Shown here in pieces: positions 1 to 8,828 of a DNA stretch of 64,000 nt. The DNA comes from Deltaproteobacteria bacterium GWA2_38_16. Lineage in GTDB: Bacteria > Bdellovibrionota > JACOXK01 > 2-02-FULL-40-11. The notes below the pieces were generated by a model. That model saw only the letters and a program-made list of their open reading frames with translations. It searched no databases and had not been told where the DNA came from. The position numbers were made by a program, and so were the translations under genes. Numbering within the stretch: position 1 is the stretch's first letter; each line of letters starts with the position of its first letter. The DNA lies in NCBI GenBank assembly GCA_001797335.1, contig MGPE01000006.1, forward strand, positions 215,473-279,472. The letters are read 5' to 3'.

Positions 1-633
1 GCAATCCAAAAAAGACAACTGAGAAAAAATAAAAAGTTTATAGCAAAGGACGCCCAAGGTAGCCAACGCAATTCCCCCTACTGCCCCTTCTACCGTTTTA
101 TGCGGGCTTACGACCGGAGAAAGTTTATGCTGCCCCCAGCGTTTTCCAATAAAATATCCTCCCGTATCTGAAAGCCAGGGAATTAAAAAAACCAAAAATA
201 TCCAGTAGGTCCCCAATTCCAATTCTTTAACTTTTGGCCAAAAAGAAAACAAGAACCCAATATAAAAAACACCACTTAACGTTAATGACAGTTCTGAAAA
301 AAGCTGAGTTAAACTATCTGAAGAAGTTTGAGCTAAAAAAAGATAAAAAACAAACAACACTAAAAAAAGTACACTAATTCCCTCATATAAAAAAGAGGAC
401 CTAAAAATAATTAACGCTGCCAATAAAAAACCTACTGTAATCCCTAAAAATTTTTGGGCTCGTTTTTCAGGAAAGGTAAAAAGAGCAATAAAATATTCAA
501 TAAGCGCTCCAAAACAAGCCGCCAAAGCTAAAAGCGTCATCCCCCACTGCTCGCCATAAATCATGAGTGCTAAAATGGCACTGACCCCAATAACAGCAGT
601 AAAAGTTCGTGTTTTTAATCCATCAAAACTCAT
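1..633 (-). CDS. cdsA: Phosphatidate cytidylyltransferase (partial, 3' end off window)
   Basis: CdsA makes CDP-diacylglycerol from phosphatidate and CTP at the inner membrane, the branch point of phospholipid synthesis. The 211 visible codons are open from the ATG at 633 to the window edge. The N-terminal two thirds is a string of hydrophobic segments. Around residues 153-181 comes the family's polar signature, DTGGYFIGKRWG followed by SPHKTVEG, close to the usual SPKKTxEG. The start overlaps the end of uppS by 11 nt, so the two are probably translationally coupled. The C-terminus is missing only because the window ends. Confidence 0.93.
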   Translation of the reverse strand, partial: MSFDGLKTRTFTAVIGVSAILALMIYGEQWGMTLLALAACFGALIEYFIALFTFPEKRAQKFLGITVGFLLAALIIFRSSFLYEGISVLFLVLFVFYLFLAQTSSDSLTQLFSELSLTLSGVFYIGFLFSFWPKVKELELGTYWIFLVFLIPWLSDTGGYFIGKRWGQHKLSPVVSPHKTVEGAVGGIALATLGVLCYKLFIFSQLSFLDC

Positions 634-1360
634 CTAATTGCTCGTGTGTTAATCCAAAACGTCTTTCTCTATGCTGATAAGAACGTATGGCCTTTAAAAA
701 TTCTTCTTTATTAAAATCGGGCCAAAGTGTGTCTGTCACATATAATTCCGTATAAGCCATCTGCCATAATAAAAAATTACTAATCCTCATTTCTCCGCTG
801 GTCCGAATGAGAAGATCGGGATCTGGAAGATCTTTGGTATATAAATATTTTGAAAAAAGAGCTTGATCTATTTTTTCTGGAATACATTTTTTTTCTATGC
901 ACAATTTTGCTATTGTTTGAGTGGCCCGAAGAATTTCATTTCTCGAACCATAAGACACAGCAAAATTTAAAATCATCTCGGTATTCGTGGCAGAAAGTTC
1001 CATGGTTTTTTTAAGTTCTTCTAAAACAAATAAAGGAAGCCGTTCAATATCGCCCAACGTACAGAGCCGAATATTATTTTTCATGATATTGGGGCGCTCT
1101 TGAATAAGATACTCTTGCAATAGATGCATTAAGGCATCTACTTCCTCTTTGGGGCGACTCCAGTTTTCATCAGAAAAAGCATAAATGGTGATTACCTTTA
1201 TTCCCAATTCTTTGGCGAAAATAACGGTATCTTTGACATTGGCCGTTCCACGGACATGTCCTTCAATACGGTTTAAAGACCGGTTCTTTGCCCATCTGCC
1301 GTTTCCATCGGGGATAATTGCCACATGCACAGGCAACCCTGAAGGATCAATATCAGCCAT
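623..1360 (-). CDS. uppS: Isoprenyl transferase (undecaprenyl diphosphate synthase)
   Basis: Cis-prenyltransferase that elongates farnesyl diphosphate with isopentenyl diphosphate to the C55 lipid carrier for peptidoglycan and other glycans. At 245 aa it has the usual length. The catalytic Asp is D18 in IPDGNGRWA. The family motifs SYGSRNEI and LPDPDLLIRTSGEMRISNF, and the C-terminal WPDF, are all present. It overlaps frr by 8 nt and cdsA by 11 nt within the rpsB-to-cdsA operon. The window also holds uppP, which recycles its product. Confidence 0.97.
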   Translation of the reverse strand: MADIDPSGLPVHVAIIPDGNGRWAKNRSLNRIEGHVRGTANVKDTVIFAKELGIKVITIYAFSDENWSRPKEEVDALMHLLQEYLIQERPNIMKNNIRLCTLGDIERLPLFVLEELKKTMELSATNTEMILNFAVSYGSRNEILRATQTIAKLCIEKKCIPEKIDQALFSKYLYTKDLPDPDLLIRTSGEMRISNFLLWQMAYTELYVTDTLWPDFNKEEFLKAIRSYQHRERRFGLTHEQLDEF

Positions 1361-1889
1361 GTAAAATATCTTTTTCTTTGGTCACAAGGAGGGAATCTAT
1401 TTTTTGGATTTGCTCATCGGTCATCTTTTGGATTTGATTTTGAGATTTTCTTAAATCATCTTCGGGTAAATTTTCTTTTTTTAAATCATCATTGGCATCT
1501 CGGCGAATAAGCCGGATAGAAACCTTGCCGTCTTCCCCTACTTTTTTAACTAATTTTACAAGCTCTTTTCGGCGTTCTTCAGTTAACGGAGGAAGTTGAA
1601 TCCGAATAATTTTTCCATCGTTATTAGGTGTTAATCCCAAATCAGACATTTGAATGGCTTTTTCAATGGCTTGAATTTGTGAGGCATCCCAGGGTTGAAT
1701 AGTTAAAAGTCTTGCTTCAGGAGCAGAGATCGTAGCCATATTCTTTAAAGCCGTCATATTTCCATAATAATCTACCATTACGGTATCTAAAAGTGTGGGT
1801 GTGGCTCGGCCCGTTCTTAGTTTAGCCAACTCACTTTTTAGATTATCGAGTGTTTTTTGCATCTTTAATTGGATTTGATTCATGTCCAT
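1353..1889 (-). CDS. frr: Ribosome recycling factor
   Basis: RRF splits post-termination ribosomes with EF-G. The protein is 178 aa against about 185 in the family and is collinear throughout. Typical segments are LRTGRATPTLLD near the N-terminus, the PPLTEERRKELVK hinge and IRLIRRDANDDLKK. A second ATG two codons in (1883) is possible; both lie just after the pyrH stop. Its place directly after pyrH and before uppS is the standard bacterial order. Confidence 0.97.
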   Translation of the reverse strand: MDMNQIQLKMQKTLDNLKSELAKLRTGRATPTLLDTVMVDYYGNMTALKNMATISAPEARLLTIQPWDASQIQAIEKAIQMSDLGLTPNNDGKIIRIQLPPLTEERRKELVKLVKKVGEDGKVSIRLIRRDANDDLKKENLPEDDLRKSQNQIQKMTDEQIQKIDSLLVTKEKDILHG

Positions 1890-1892
1890 ATT

Positions 1893-2618
1893 TTATTTGC
1901 TTCCTACTAAAGTACCCAAGTCTTCCCCATACACCACTCGTTTAATATTCCCTACTTTAGACAAATTAAAAACAATAATTTTTAAATCATTATCCATGCA
2001 CAAAGAAATGGCCGTTGAATCCATCACAGAGAGCTTTTTTTGAAGAACTTCAATATAGGTTAAGTGATGAAACATTTTAGCCCCCTTTGTTTTTAAAGGA
2101 TCTTTGTCATAAACACCATCTACTCGGGTGGCTTTTAAAATAACCTCTGCCCCAATTTCCATTGCTCGAAGGGCAGCCGCTGTATCCGTAGTAAAATAAG
2201 GGTTTCCCGTACCTGCTGCAAAAATAACAATTCTATGTTTTTCTAAATGTCGAATGGCTCGTCTTCGAATATAGGTCTCGGCCAATTGCTGCATGCCAAT
2301 AGCCGTTAAGACACGTGTATACACTCCACATTTTTCAAGTTCATGCTGAAGGGCTAGGCTATTAATGGTGGTTGCCAACATTCCAATATAATCTGCAGAA
2401 GCCCGGTCCATTCCTTTGGAGCTTGCTTCTAGTCCTCGCCAAATGTTGCCACCTCCAATAACAATGGCTATTTCAACGCCTAAATCCCAAATTTCTTTAA
2501 TTTCTTTAGAGACTTTTTCAAGAATTTCTGAACTAATACCGCTTTCTTTTTCTCCACTTAAAGCTTCACCACTTAATTTTAAAAGAATGCGTTTATACTT
2601 AGGGTTAGTTTTCGTCAT
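1893..2618 (-). CDS. pyrH: UMP kinase
   Basis: Amino-acid-kinase-fold enzyme phosphorylating UMP to UDP, the first committed step from UMP to the other pyrimidine nucleotides. The ATG at 2618, 4 nt after the tsf stop, gives 241 aa starting [19 protein letters not shown], which matches the family start. An upstream in-frame GTG at 2648 would add ten unlikely residues inside tsf. The motifs [16 protein letters not shown] and [17 protein letters not shown] (the UMP-binding loop) are intact. Confidence 0.96.
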   Translation of the reverse strand: MTKTNPKYKRILLKLSGEALSGEKESGISSEILEKVSKEIKEIWDLGVEIAIVIGGGNIWRGLEASSKGMDRASADYIGMLATTINSLALQHELEKCGVYTRVLTAIGMQQLAETYIRRRAIRHLEKHRIVIFAAGTGNPYFTTDTAAALRAMEIGAEVILKATRVDGVYDKDPLKTKGAKMFHHLTYIEVLQKKLSVMDSTAISLCMDNDLKIIVFNLSKVGNIKRVVYGEDLGTLVGSK

Positions 2619-2622
2619 GAAT

Positions 2623-3231
2623 TTATGGTTTTTTTTCCAGACCCTCACCTAATTGAAATCGTGAAAATCGCCGGATAGTGCAATTTTCCCCAAATTTAGC
2701 AATCAGTTCTTTCAGTAAATCTTCAATGGTTTTATCAGGATCTTTCACAAAGGGTTGTTTTAATAAACAAGCCTCTTCATAATATTTTTGAATTTTTCCT
2801 TCAACAATTTTATCAATGACATTGGCAGGTTTTTTAGATTGTGCTGCCTGGTGTTTATAAATTTCTTTTTCTTTATCTAGCACATTTTGGGGGACCTCTT
2901 TTTCGCAAATGTAGAGCGGATTAGAAGCGGCCACTTGCATGGCAATGTCTTTTACAAAAGCTTGAAAATCTTTATTCTTCGCCACAAAATCTGTTTCGCA
3001 GTTTACTTCAATTAAAACCCCAATTTTCCCTTCTCCATGAATATACGCATGCACCAATCCTTCAGAGGTAATACGGCCAGATTTTTTAGCCGCATCGGCC
3101 ATTCCTTTTTTTCTCAAAAAATCAACCGCTTTATCAAAATCTCCCTGGCTTTCTTGGAGCGCCACTTTGCAATCCATCATGGGAGCTCCTGTTTTTTCTC
3201 TTAATTTTTTAACAGATTCAGCGGTAATCAT
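2623..3231 (-). CDS. tsf: Elongation factor Ts
   Basis: Guanine-nucleotide exchange factor for EF-Tu. It has the N-terminal UBA-like domain (residues 1-50, [19 protein letters not shown]), then the exchange motif [11 protein letters not shown] near residue 80. At 202 aa it is the short form found outside the gammaproteobacteria, with one core domain and a brief tail. It sits 9 nt downstream of rpsB and 4 nt before pyrH. Confidence 0.97.
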   Translation of the reverse strand: MITAESVKKLREKTGAPMMDCKVALQESQGDFDKAVDFLRKKGMADAAKKSGRITSEGLVHAYIHGEGKIGVLIEVNCETDFVAKNKDFQAFVKDIAMQVAASNPLYICEKEVPQNVLDKEKEIYKHQAAQSKKPANVIDKIVEGKIQKYYEEACLLKQPFVKDPDKTIEDLLKELIAKFGENCTIRRFSRFQLGEGLEKKP

Positions 3232-3240
3232 GTAAGATCC

Positions 3241-4101
3241 CTAGTCCTTCTCTTCTGGTTCTTCTTTATCTTGTGGAGGTGTATCTTTAGCTTTTTCTTC
3301 ATACTCTTTGGGATCTAAAATCACCACCGGTTCTTCGGGGATACTCAATTCATCCAACGCAGAAACAGTTTCAGTTTCTTCTTCGGGTTTTACACCTTGT
3401 TCTCGGAGTTTTAACTCAAATTCCTGTACTCCTTCTAAACAGGCTGTTGCAATTAAGGAAGAAAAAAGCCGAATGGCTTTAATGGCATCGTCATTACCAG
3501 GAATAACATAATCAATATCATCAGGATTACAGTTGGTATCTACAACTGCAACAACAGGAATTCCCATTTTTTTGGCTTCTTTTACAGCAATTTTTTCTTT
3601 TCCTGGATCTAAAATAAAGAGTGCACCAGGAAGTTTTTTCATGTCTCGAATCCCACTTAAGGTATTTAAAAGTTTTTGACGCTCTTTTTTAAGGGCCGCC
3701 ACTTCCTTTTTAGGAAGCGCTTCAAACAATCCCTTTTCTTCCATATCTTCAATTTTCTTTAGAGTATTAATTCCCATACGGATAGTTTTAAAATTGGTAA
3801 GTGTTCCTCCCAACCAACGATGAGTTACATAAAACATTTTTCCTCGGGTGGCTTCTTCCATGACAATTTTTTGAGCTTGCTTTTTAGTTCCTACAAACAG
3901 CACTTTTTGCCCATCGGAAGCTACCGATTTTACAAAATTACAGGCATTACGGCAAAAATCTACAGTTTTTTGAAGATCGATGATATGAATGTCATCTCGC
4001 ACATCAAAAATAAATGGCTTCATTTTTGGATTCCAACGACCCCGCTGATGACCAAAATGAACCCCGGCTTCTAAAAATTCTTTCATTGACAGTTCTGGCA
4101 T
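3241..4101 (-). CDS. rpsB: 30S ribosomal protein S2
   Basis: Small-subunit protein uS2. The N-terminus ([14 protein letters not shown]) and the [20 protein letters not shown] and [20 protein letters not shown] segments are typical. At 286 aa it exceeds the usual ~240-255 because of an acidic, low-complexity C-terminal tail rich in E, K and P (about residues 230-286). First gene of the tsf-pyrH-frr-uppS-cdsA run; the 89 nt before it probably hold the operon promoter, but no convincing -35/-10 pair was found there. Confidence 0.97.
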   Translation of the reverse strand: MPELSMKEFLEAGVHFGHQRGRWNPKMKPFIFDVRDDIHIIDLQKTVDFCRNACNFVKSVASDGQKVLFVGTKKQAQKIVMEEATRGKMFYVTHRWLGGTLTNFKTIRMGINTLKKIEDMEEKGLFEALPKKEVAALKKERQKLLNTLSGIRDMKKLPGALFILDPGKEKIAVKEAKKMGIPVVAVVDTNCNPDDIDYVIPGNDDAIKAIRLFSSLIATACLEGVQEFELKLREQGVKPEEETETVSALDELSIPEEPVVILDPKEYEEKAKDTPPQDKEEPEEKD

Positions 4102-4190
4102 ATGATTATTCCTTTTCTAAAGTTAAAAAGTTTAAGCAAATCTTAGGCTTATTAACATAGACGTTGGTTTTATGGCAAGCAGAAAAGCAT

Positions 4191-5258
<1,068 letters not shown>

Positions 5259-5287
5259 TTACAAGTAAAAATTACCTAGATTCTCTG

Positions 5288-5355
5288 TCATTCCCGCGAA
5301 TACACAAGTTAAAAAGTCTTGGTGATGACCTGCCCCCGATGAAGCTCTGGAATGA
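5288..5355. repeat. Imperfect inverted repeat in the mreB upstream region
   Basis: The 183-nt gap between mreB and the divergent ATPase gene holds TCATTCC (5288-5294) facing GGAATGA (5349-5355), with GCG beside the left arm. It resembles a worn REP-type element. Nearer mreB is the palindrome TTTTACAAGTAAAA (5257-5270), a possible mreB operator. Neither has a second copy here that would prove it. Confidence 0.3.
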
Positions 5356-5371
5356 AATTTTGAGATTAATC

Positions 5372-5401
5372 TTGACTAAGACCCAAAAATAATGGTAATA
5401 T
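5372..5401 (+). promoter_or_regulatory. Promoter of the DUF4143 ATPase-RNA ligase operon
   Basis: TTGACT (5372-5377), an 18-nt spacer, then TAATAT (5396-5401). Only 7 nt separate the -10 box from the GTG at 5409, so transcription should start on or next to the start codon, giving a leaderless mRNA. Confidence 0.55.
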
Positions 5402-5408
5402 TTGGGCC

Positions 5409-6569
5409 GTGTTCCAAAGATTAGCTAACATATCGAAATCACAGTCTTTTTTTCTATTTGGCGCAAGGGGAGTTGGAAAATCAACCCTTTTAGATCATTT
5501 CTTTATGCCCACTGAGAGAGTTTTATTTGATTTACTAGATTTTGAACTCTCCAATGAATTAGCCAGTTATCCCAATAACCTCCTCAAACGACTTACTCCT
5601 CATCATGGAAAGACTCCTTGGGTGGTCATTGACGAAGTACAAAAAGTGCCCCAGCTATTGGATCTGGTTCATAAACTGATCAAAGAGAAAAGTTTTAAAT
5701 TTGCCCTTACGGGTTCTAGCGCAAGAAAACTAAAACGAGGATCTGCAAACCTTCTTGCAGGCAGAGCTTTTGTTTACCATTTGTTCCCTCTGACCGTTTC
5801 TGAACTGGAAGATCAATTTTCTTTGGATGACGCTCTAAAATATGGGACATTGCCTCAAATTTTCGAACTGGAAAGCAATTCAGATAAGGCAGGATTTTTA
5901 AAAGCATACACAGAAACGTATCTTAAAGAGGAAATTATTACCGAACAAATTGTTCGAAATCTACCTCCCTTTCGTCGTTTTCTCGATGTTGCCGCACAGA
6001 TGAATACTAAAGTCATTAATTACTCTAATATTGCTAAAGATATTTTATCAGATCCTAAAACTGTTAGCGGATATTATGACATTTTGGAGGATACATTGCT
6101 TGGAATACGTTTGCCCGCCTACCATACATCCATTCGAAAGCAGCAAAAAAAAGCATCGAAGTTTTATCTCTTTGATACCGGCATAGCACGCACATTGGCA
6201 GGGCAAGTGGACTATGATTTGATTCCAAAGAGTTTTGAATATGGACAATTGTTTGAAGGATTTATTATCAATGAATTATATCGTCGACTTACCTACATGA
6301 ACAAACAATTTAAGCTTTCATTTCTTCGTGTTCAAGAAGATATGGAAATTGATTTAATCATTGAACGCGGTAAAAGTGCACCCACACTGATTGAAATCAA
6401 ATCTGCTGATAAGGTGGATGAACGACATGCAAAGGGTTTATTGACATTGGGACGTGATTTCAAATCATCAAAACAGTATCTGATCTCCAACGACCCTCAT
6501 AAAAAACAATTTTCTCAAGTTCTGGCTCTCCCTTGGAAAGAAGCCATTGAACTTATTATTGGGGACTGA
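5409..6569 (+). CDS. AAA ATPase with DUF4143 domain
   Basis: A P-loop ATPase of the AAA_14/DUF4143 type. Walker A is GARGVGKST (residues 18-26) and Walker B is VVIDEVQ (72-78). DUF4143 follows from about 165 to 330, with its typical YSNIAKDI, TVSGYYDILEDT and KFYLFDTGIARTLAG segments, and a nuclease-like EIDLIIERG...LIEIKS stretch closes the protein. Functions in this family are poorly known; such genes are scattered and mobile. The GTG start is the first in the frame and lies 7 nt after a -10 box. The RNA ligase fusion follows 3 nt downstream, so the two are almost certainly co-translated. Confidence 0.9.
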   Translation: MFQRLANISKSQSFFLFGARGVGKSTLLDHFFMPTERVLFDLLDFELSNELASYPNNLLKRLTPHHGKTPWVVIDEVQKVPQLLDLVHKLIKEKSFKFALTGSSARKLKRGSANLLAGRAFVYHLFPLTVSELEDQFSLDDALKYGTLPQIFELESNSDKAGFLKAYTETYLKEEIITEQIVRNLPPFRRFLDVAAQMNTKVINYSNIAKDILSDPKTVSGYYDILEDTLLGIRLPAYHTSIRKQQKKASKFYLFDTGIARTLAGQVDYDLIPKSFEYGQLFEGFIINELYRRLTYMNKQFKLSFLRVQEDMEIDLIIERGKSAPTLIEIKSADKVDERHAKGLLTLGRDFKSSKQYLISNDPHKKQFSQVLALPWKEAIELIIGD

Positions 6570-6572
6570 CAA

Positions 6573-7643
6573 ATGATTTATGAAATCGTTCTTAAGGTTG
6601 AAAAAAAGGTAGCCGGTAAATTTGCAAAATGGCTTCCAGAACATATAAAACAAGTTTTGGAATCACCCGGATTTAAATTGGCGCGCGTGGCTCGCCCACA
6701 ATCTGAGACCGAAAGTGACCACTTAAAGTGGGTCGTTCAATATGACATTGCCTCTAAAGAATATTTTGAATCCTACCTTAATGAACGGGCCCCGCAGATG
6801 CGTGCTCAAGCTGAGCAAGAGTTTGGAAACGCTCTCATCGCTACGCGTTGTGTTTATGATCCAGTTCAAGTGATAGAAAAATCAATTCCAAAGTCCGATC
6901 TTCTCATGTCAGATTTTCCCAAAGTCTATTGTCCCTTTATTCGACAAACATTTAAGGTAGACTCAAACCAGTGGAAAAAACTGGGGCAAAAACTTCAGTT
7001 GAGAAACCCCGAAGTCTATCTAGCTGTCAATCGGATCAATCCTGGATTTGAATGGGTGTTTGAAGACAAAGATACCTTCGCAGTCGAGAAGCTCCATGGC
7101 ACAAATGTTAAGATCTTACTTGAAAATGGAAAAGTTTTAGCGATTCAAAATAGAAAAAATATCATTGATCCTCTTCTCATTGCAAAAGGGCAAAATTTTA
7201 TTCTCGAAGGAATTTTAAATTCAGCTGCAAAGGGGGTCGTTCCCATGGATGGTGAATATGCCGGCGAAGTCATTGGCCCCAAACTCCAGGGAAATCCTTA
7301 CAAATTGGAGACTCATGAATGGTACCCCTTTGATCTTTCCATCACAAACTTAAGATATCGATCTTTTGATGAACATGACCGTAATTACCAGAATTGGAGC
7401 GCATGGTTCAAAGACCATCTCTATTCACGCCTTTTTACCAAACGTGCGTCAAAAAAGGGATCTGATGAAAAAGTTTTTGCAGAAGGTGTCATATTTTATA
7501 ATTTAAAACGAAAATCAGAAAGCAAAACTTGGATGGCAAAACTTCGAAGGGATATGTTCCCATGGTATTATGAAGGCATAGACATTCAAAATTTTGACCC
7601 TGCAGGCAGAGATAAAATAGAAAATCAGGAACAATTTGATTGA
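6573..7643 (+). CDS. DUF4286-RNA ligase fusion protein
   Basis: Two parts. Residues 1-100 look like DUF4286, a small ferredoxin-like domain (MIYEIVLKVEKKV..., ESYLNERAPQMRAQAEQEFG). Residues about 115-330 form a nucleotidyltransferase of the RNA ligase superfamily: motif I EKLHGTN with the likely adenylated lysine K173, motif III DGEYAGEVIG (226-235), motif IV EGVIFYN (304-310) and motif V with K323 in KTWMAKLRRD. All the catalytic motifs are there, so it should be able to self-adenylate and join or repair RNA ends. The substrate is unknown. It is translationally linked to the DUF4143 ATPase. The DUF4286 assignment is by pattern memory and less certain than the ligase. Confidence 0.8.
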   Translation: MIYEIVLKVEKKVAGKFAKWLPEHIKQVLESPGFKLARVARPQSETESDHLKWVVQYDIASKEYFESYLNERAPQMRAQAEQEFGNALIATRCVYDPVQVIEKSIPKSDLLMSDFPKVYCPFIRQTFKVDSNQWKKLGQKLQLRNPEVYLAVNRINPGFEWVFEDKDTFAVEKLHGTNVKILLENGKVLAIQNRKNIIDPLLIAKGQNFILEGILNSAAKGVVPMDGEYAGEVIGPKLQGNPYKLETHEWYPFDLSITNLRYRSFDEHDRNYQNWSAWFKDHLYSRLFTKRASKKGSDEKVFAEGVIFYNLKRKSESKTWMAKLRRDMFPWYYEGIDIQNFDPAGRDKIENQEQFD

Positions 7644-7669
7644 TGCAATCCAAGAAGGAATCAATTTAG

Positions 7670-7697
7670 TTGACATATAATCAATTTTGATTATAAT
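7670..7697 (+). promoter_or_regulatory. Consensus promoter with a palindromic operator in the spacer
   Basis: Perfect -35 TTGACA (7670-7675) and -10 TATAAT (7692-7697), 16 nt apart. The spacer is filled by the perfect palindrome ATAATCAATTTTGATTAT (7677-7694), which also enters the -10 box. A protein bound there would block RNA polymerase. The expected start site is near 7704, leaving about 13 nt before the ATG at 7717 and no Shine-Dalgarno. The nearby wHTH-MNT protein is the obvious candidate repressor. Confidence 0.7.
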
Positions 7698-7716
7698 TGT
7701 AATCATAATTGACTAT

Positions 7717-8298
7717 ATGAAGTTTTTATCTATAATTACCAAATCAAAAACAAGAAAGAGGCTATTTATATTGTTTTTTTCTAATCCAGAAAAAAAATAT
7801 TATTTACATGAGATAGCACGACTTATTGAATGCCCAGCTCAAAATATTCGACGAGATCTTTTGCCTTTTGTAAAAGATGAGGTTTTTAAAATGGAACGGG
7901 TAGGAAATCTTACCTTTTATTACCTTAATCAAGATTATCCTCTATATGAGGAATTAAAAAGTATTATTACCAAAACAGTAGGGATAGAGGCCCTTTTTAA
8001 GGGTGTTTTAAAAAATATATCTAATATTCAGGCAGCTTTTATTTTTGGTTCTTTTGCTGCGGATAAAGAAAGAGGGTCATCTGACATAGATCTTTTTATT
8101 TTAGGTGGGCCGGATAAAGATAGCCTGATTAAAGCAATTTCTGAATTAGAAAAAGAAATACACAGGGAAATTAATTATGTTATATACTCAAAAAAAATAT
8201 TTCAAAAAAAGAAAAAAGAATATAATAGTTTTATTGAGTCTATTATAAAAAATAAAAAGATTTTTTTAATAGGAAAGGAATCTGATCTTGAAAGATAA
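7717..8298 (+). CDS. Winged-helix/minimal nucleotidyltransferase (MNT antitoxin-like)
   Basis: 193 aa from the ATG at 7717; the longer frame from 7687 would start upstream of the expected transcription start. Residues 1-80 look like a winged helix (YYLHEIARLIECPAQNIRRDL). Residues 105-150 are an MNT-type nucleotidyltransferase: GSFAADKERGSSDIDLFIL with the metal-binding D123 and D125. The downstream gene is a HEPN protein overlapping by 11 nt, so this is the antitoxin half of a HEPN-MNT module; in studied pairs the MNT protein inactivates HEPN by adenylylating a tyrosine. The added DNA-binding domain suggests it also represses its own promoter. Confidence 0.82.
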   Translation: MKFLSIITKSKTRKRLFILFFSNPEKKYYLHEIARLIECPAQNIRRDLLPFVKDEVFKMERVGNLTFYYLNQDYPLYEELKSIITKTVGIEALFKGVLKNISNIQAAFIFGSFAADKERGSSDIDLFILGGPDKDSLIKAISELEKEIHREINYVIYSKKIFQKKKKEYNSFIESIIKNKKIFLIGKESDLER

Positions 8299-8758
8299 AA
8301 TTTCTCAATGGCTTGAAAAGAGGGAAATTAAGGAAGAAAAAGTTCACCCTAAAGATATTTGTAAATTATTACATCGATCCCTAAAAGATATTAAAGCTGC
8401 AAAAGATAATTTAGATTCTAATGAGGAGCTTTCTTATATGGCTGCTTATTTGGCAGTATTAAGAGCGGGGAGAGCCCTAATGTTTGCATATGGATATCGT
8501 CCTTCGGGAAATGCGCATCATAAAATGACATTTGAATTTTCTGAAGTTGTTTTGGGAAAAAGCTTCTCTCTTCTTGTAAATAAAATTAATGATATGCGAA
8601 AAAGAAGAAATCAATTTACGTATGATGTAGAATATATTGATTCTATTTCAGAGGATGAATCTAAATCATCCATTTCAGATGCTAATGAGTTCATTAAGGC
8701 CATCATTAGTTTTATTAAAAACCGTTGGCCCTTAGAGAGTGAATATAAAAAAATATAA
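8288..8758 (+). CDS. HEPN-domain protein (toxin half of HEPN-MNT pair)
   Basis: 156 aa, all-helical, starting at a TTG (8288) with AAAGGA about 8 nt upstream and overlapping the MNT gene by 11 nt. HEPN toxins are metal-independent RNases that act as dimers. The active-site region reads RKRRNQFTYD (104-113): an R-x4-Y form in place of the classic R-x4-H-x-Y. The missing histidine leaves open whether it cuts RNA or is only a partner. The central YLAVLRAGRALMFAYGY helix pair is typical of the fold. Confidence 0.75.
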   Translation: MKDKISQWLEKREIKEEKVHPKDICKLLHRSLKDIKAAKDNLDSNEELSYMAAYLAVLRAGRALMFAYGYRPSGNAHHKMTFEFSEVVLGKSFSLLVNKINDMRKRRNQFTYDVEYIDSISEDESKSSISDANEFIKAIISFIKNRWPLESEYKKI

Positions 8759-8800
8759 TTAGAGAAAAATTGCAGTTTTACTTTGACTTTTTTTAAGAGA

Positions 8801-8828
8801 ACGATACTCTCTTTTGGAGGGTATCGTG
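8801..8828 (+). promoter_or_regulatory. Hairpin enclosing the ribosome-binding site and start of the kelch gene
   Basis: ACGATACTCTC (8801-8811) pairs with GGAGGGTATCGT ending at 8827 to give an 11-bp stem with one T-G wobble and a 5-nt loop. The Shine-Dalgarno GGAGG (8816-8820) is in the 3' arm and the GTG start (8826-8828) is its last part. No T-run follows, so it is not a terminator. It would hold translation off until unfolded. Confidence 0.55.

Noticed and set aside
5288-5355. A further copy of the ATTCT hairpin repeat
   Set aside because: Only partial arm similarity; inner stem and TC/TC bulge are absent.
8801-8828. Rho-independent terminator for the MNT-HEPN operon
   Set aside because: The stem is followed by GAAAAAA, not a T-run, on the plus strand, and there is no T-run on the other strand either.
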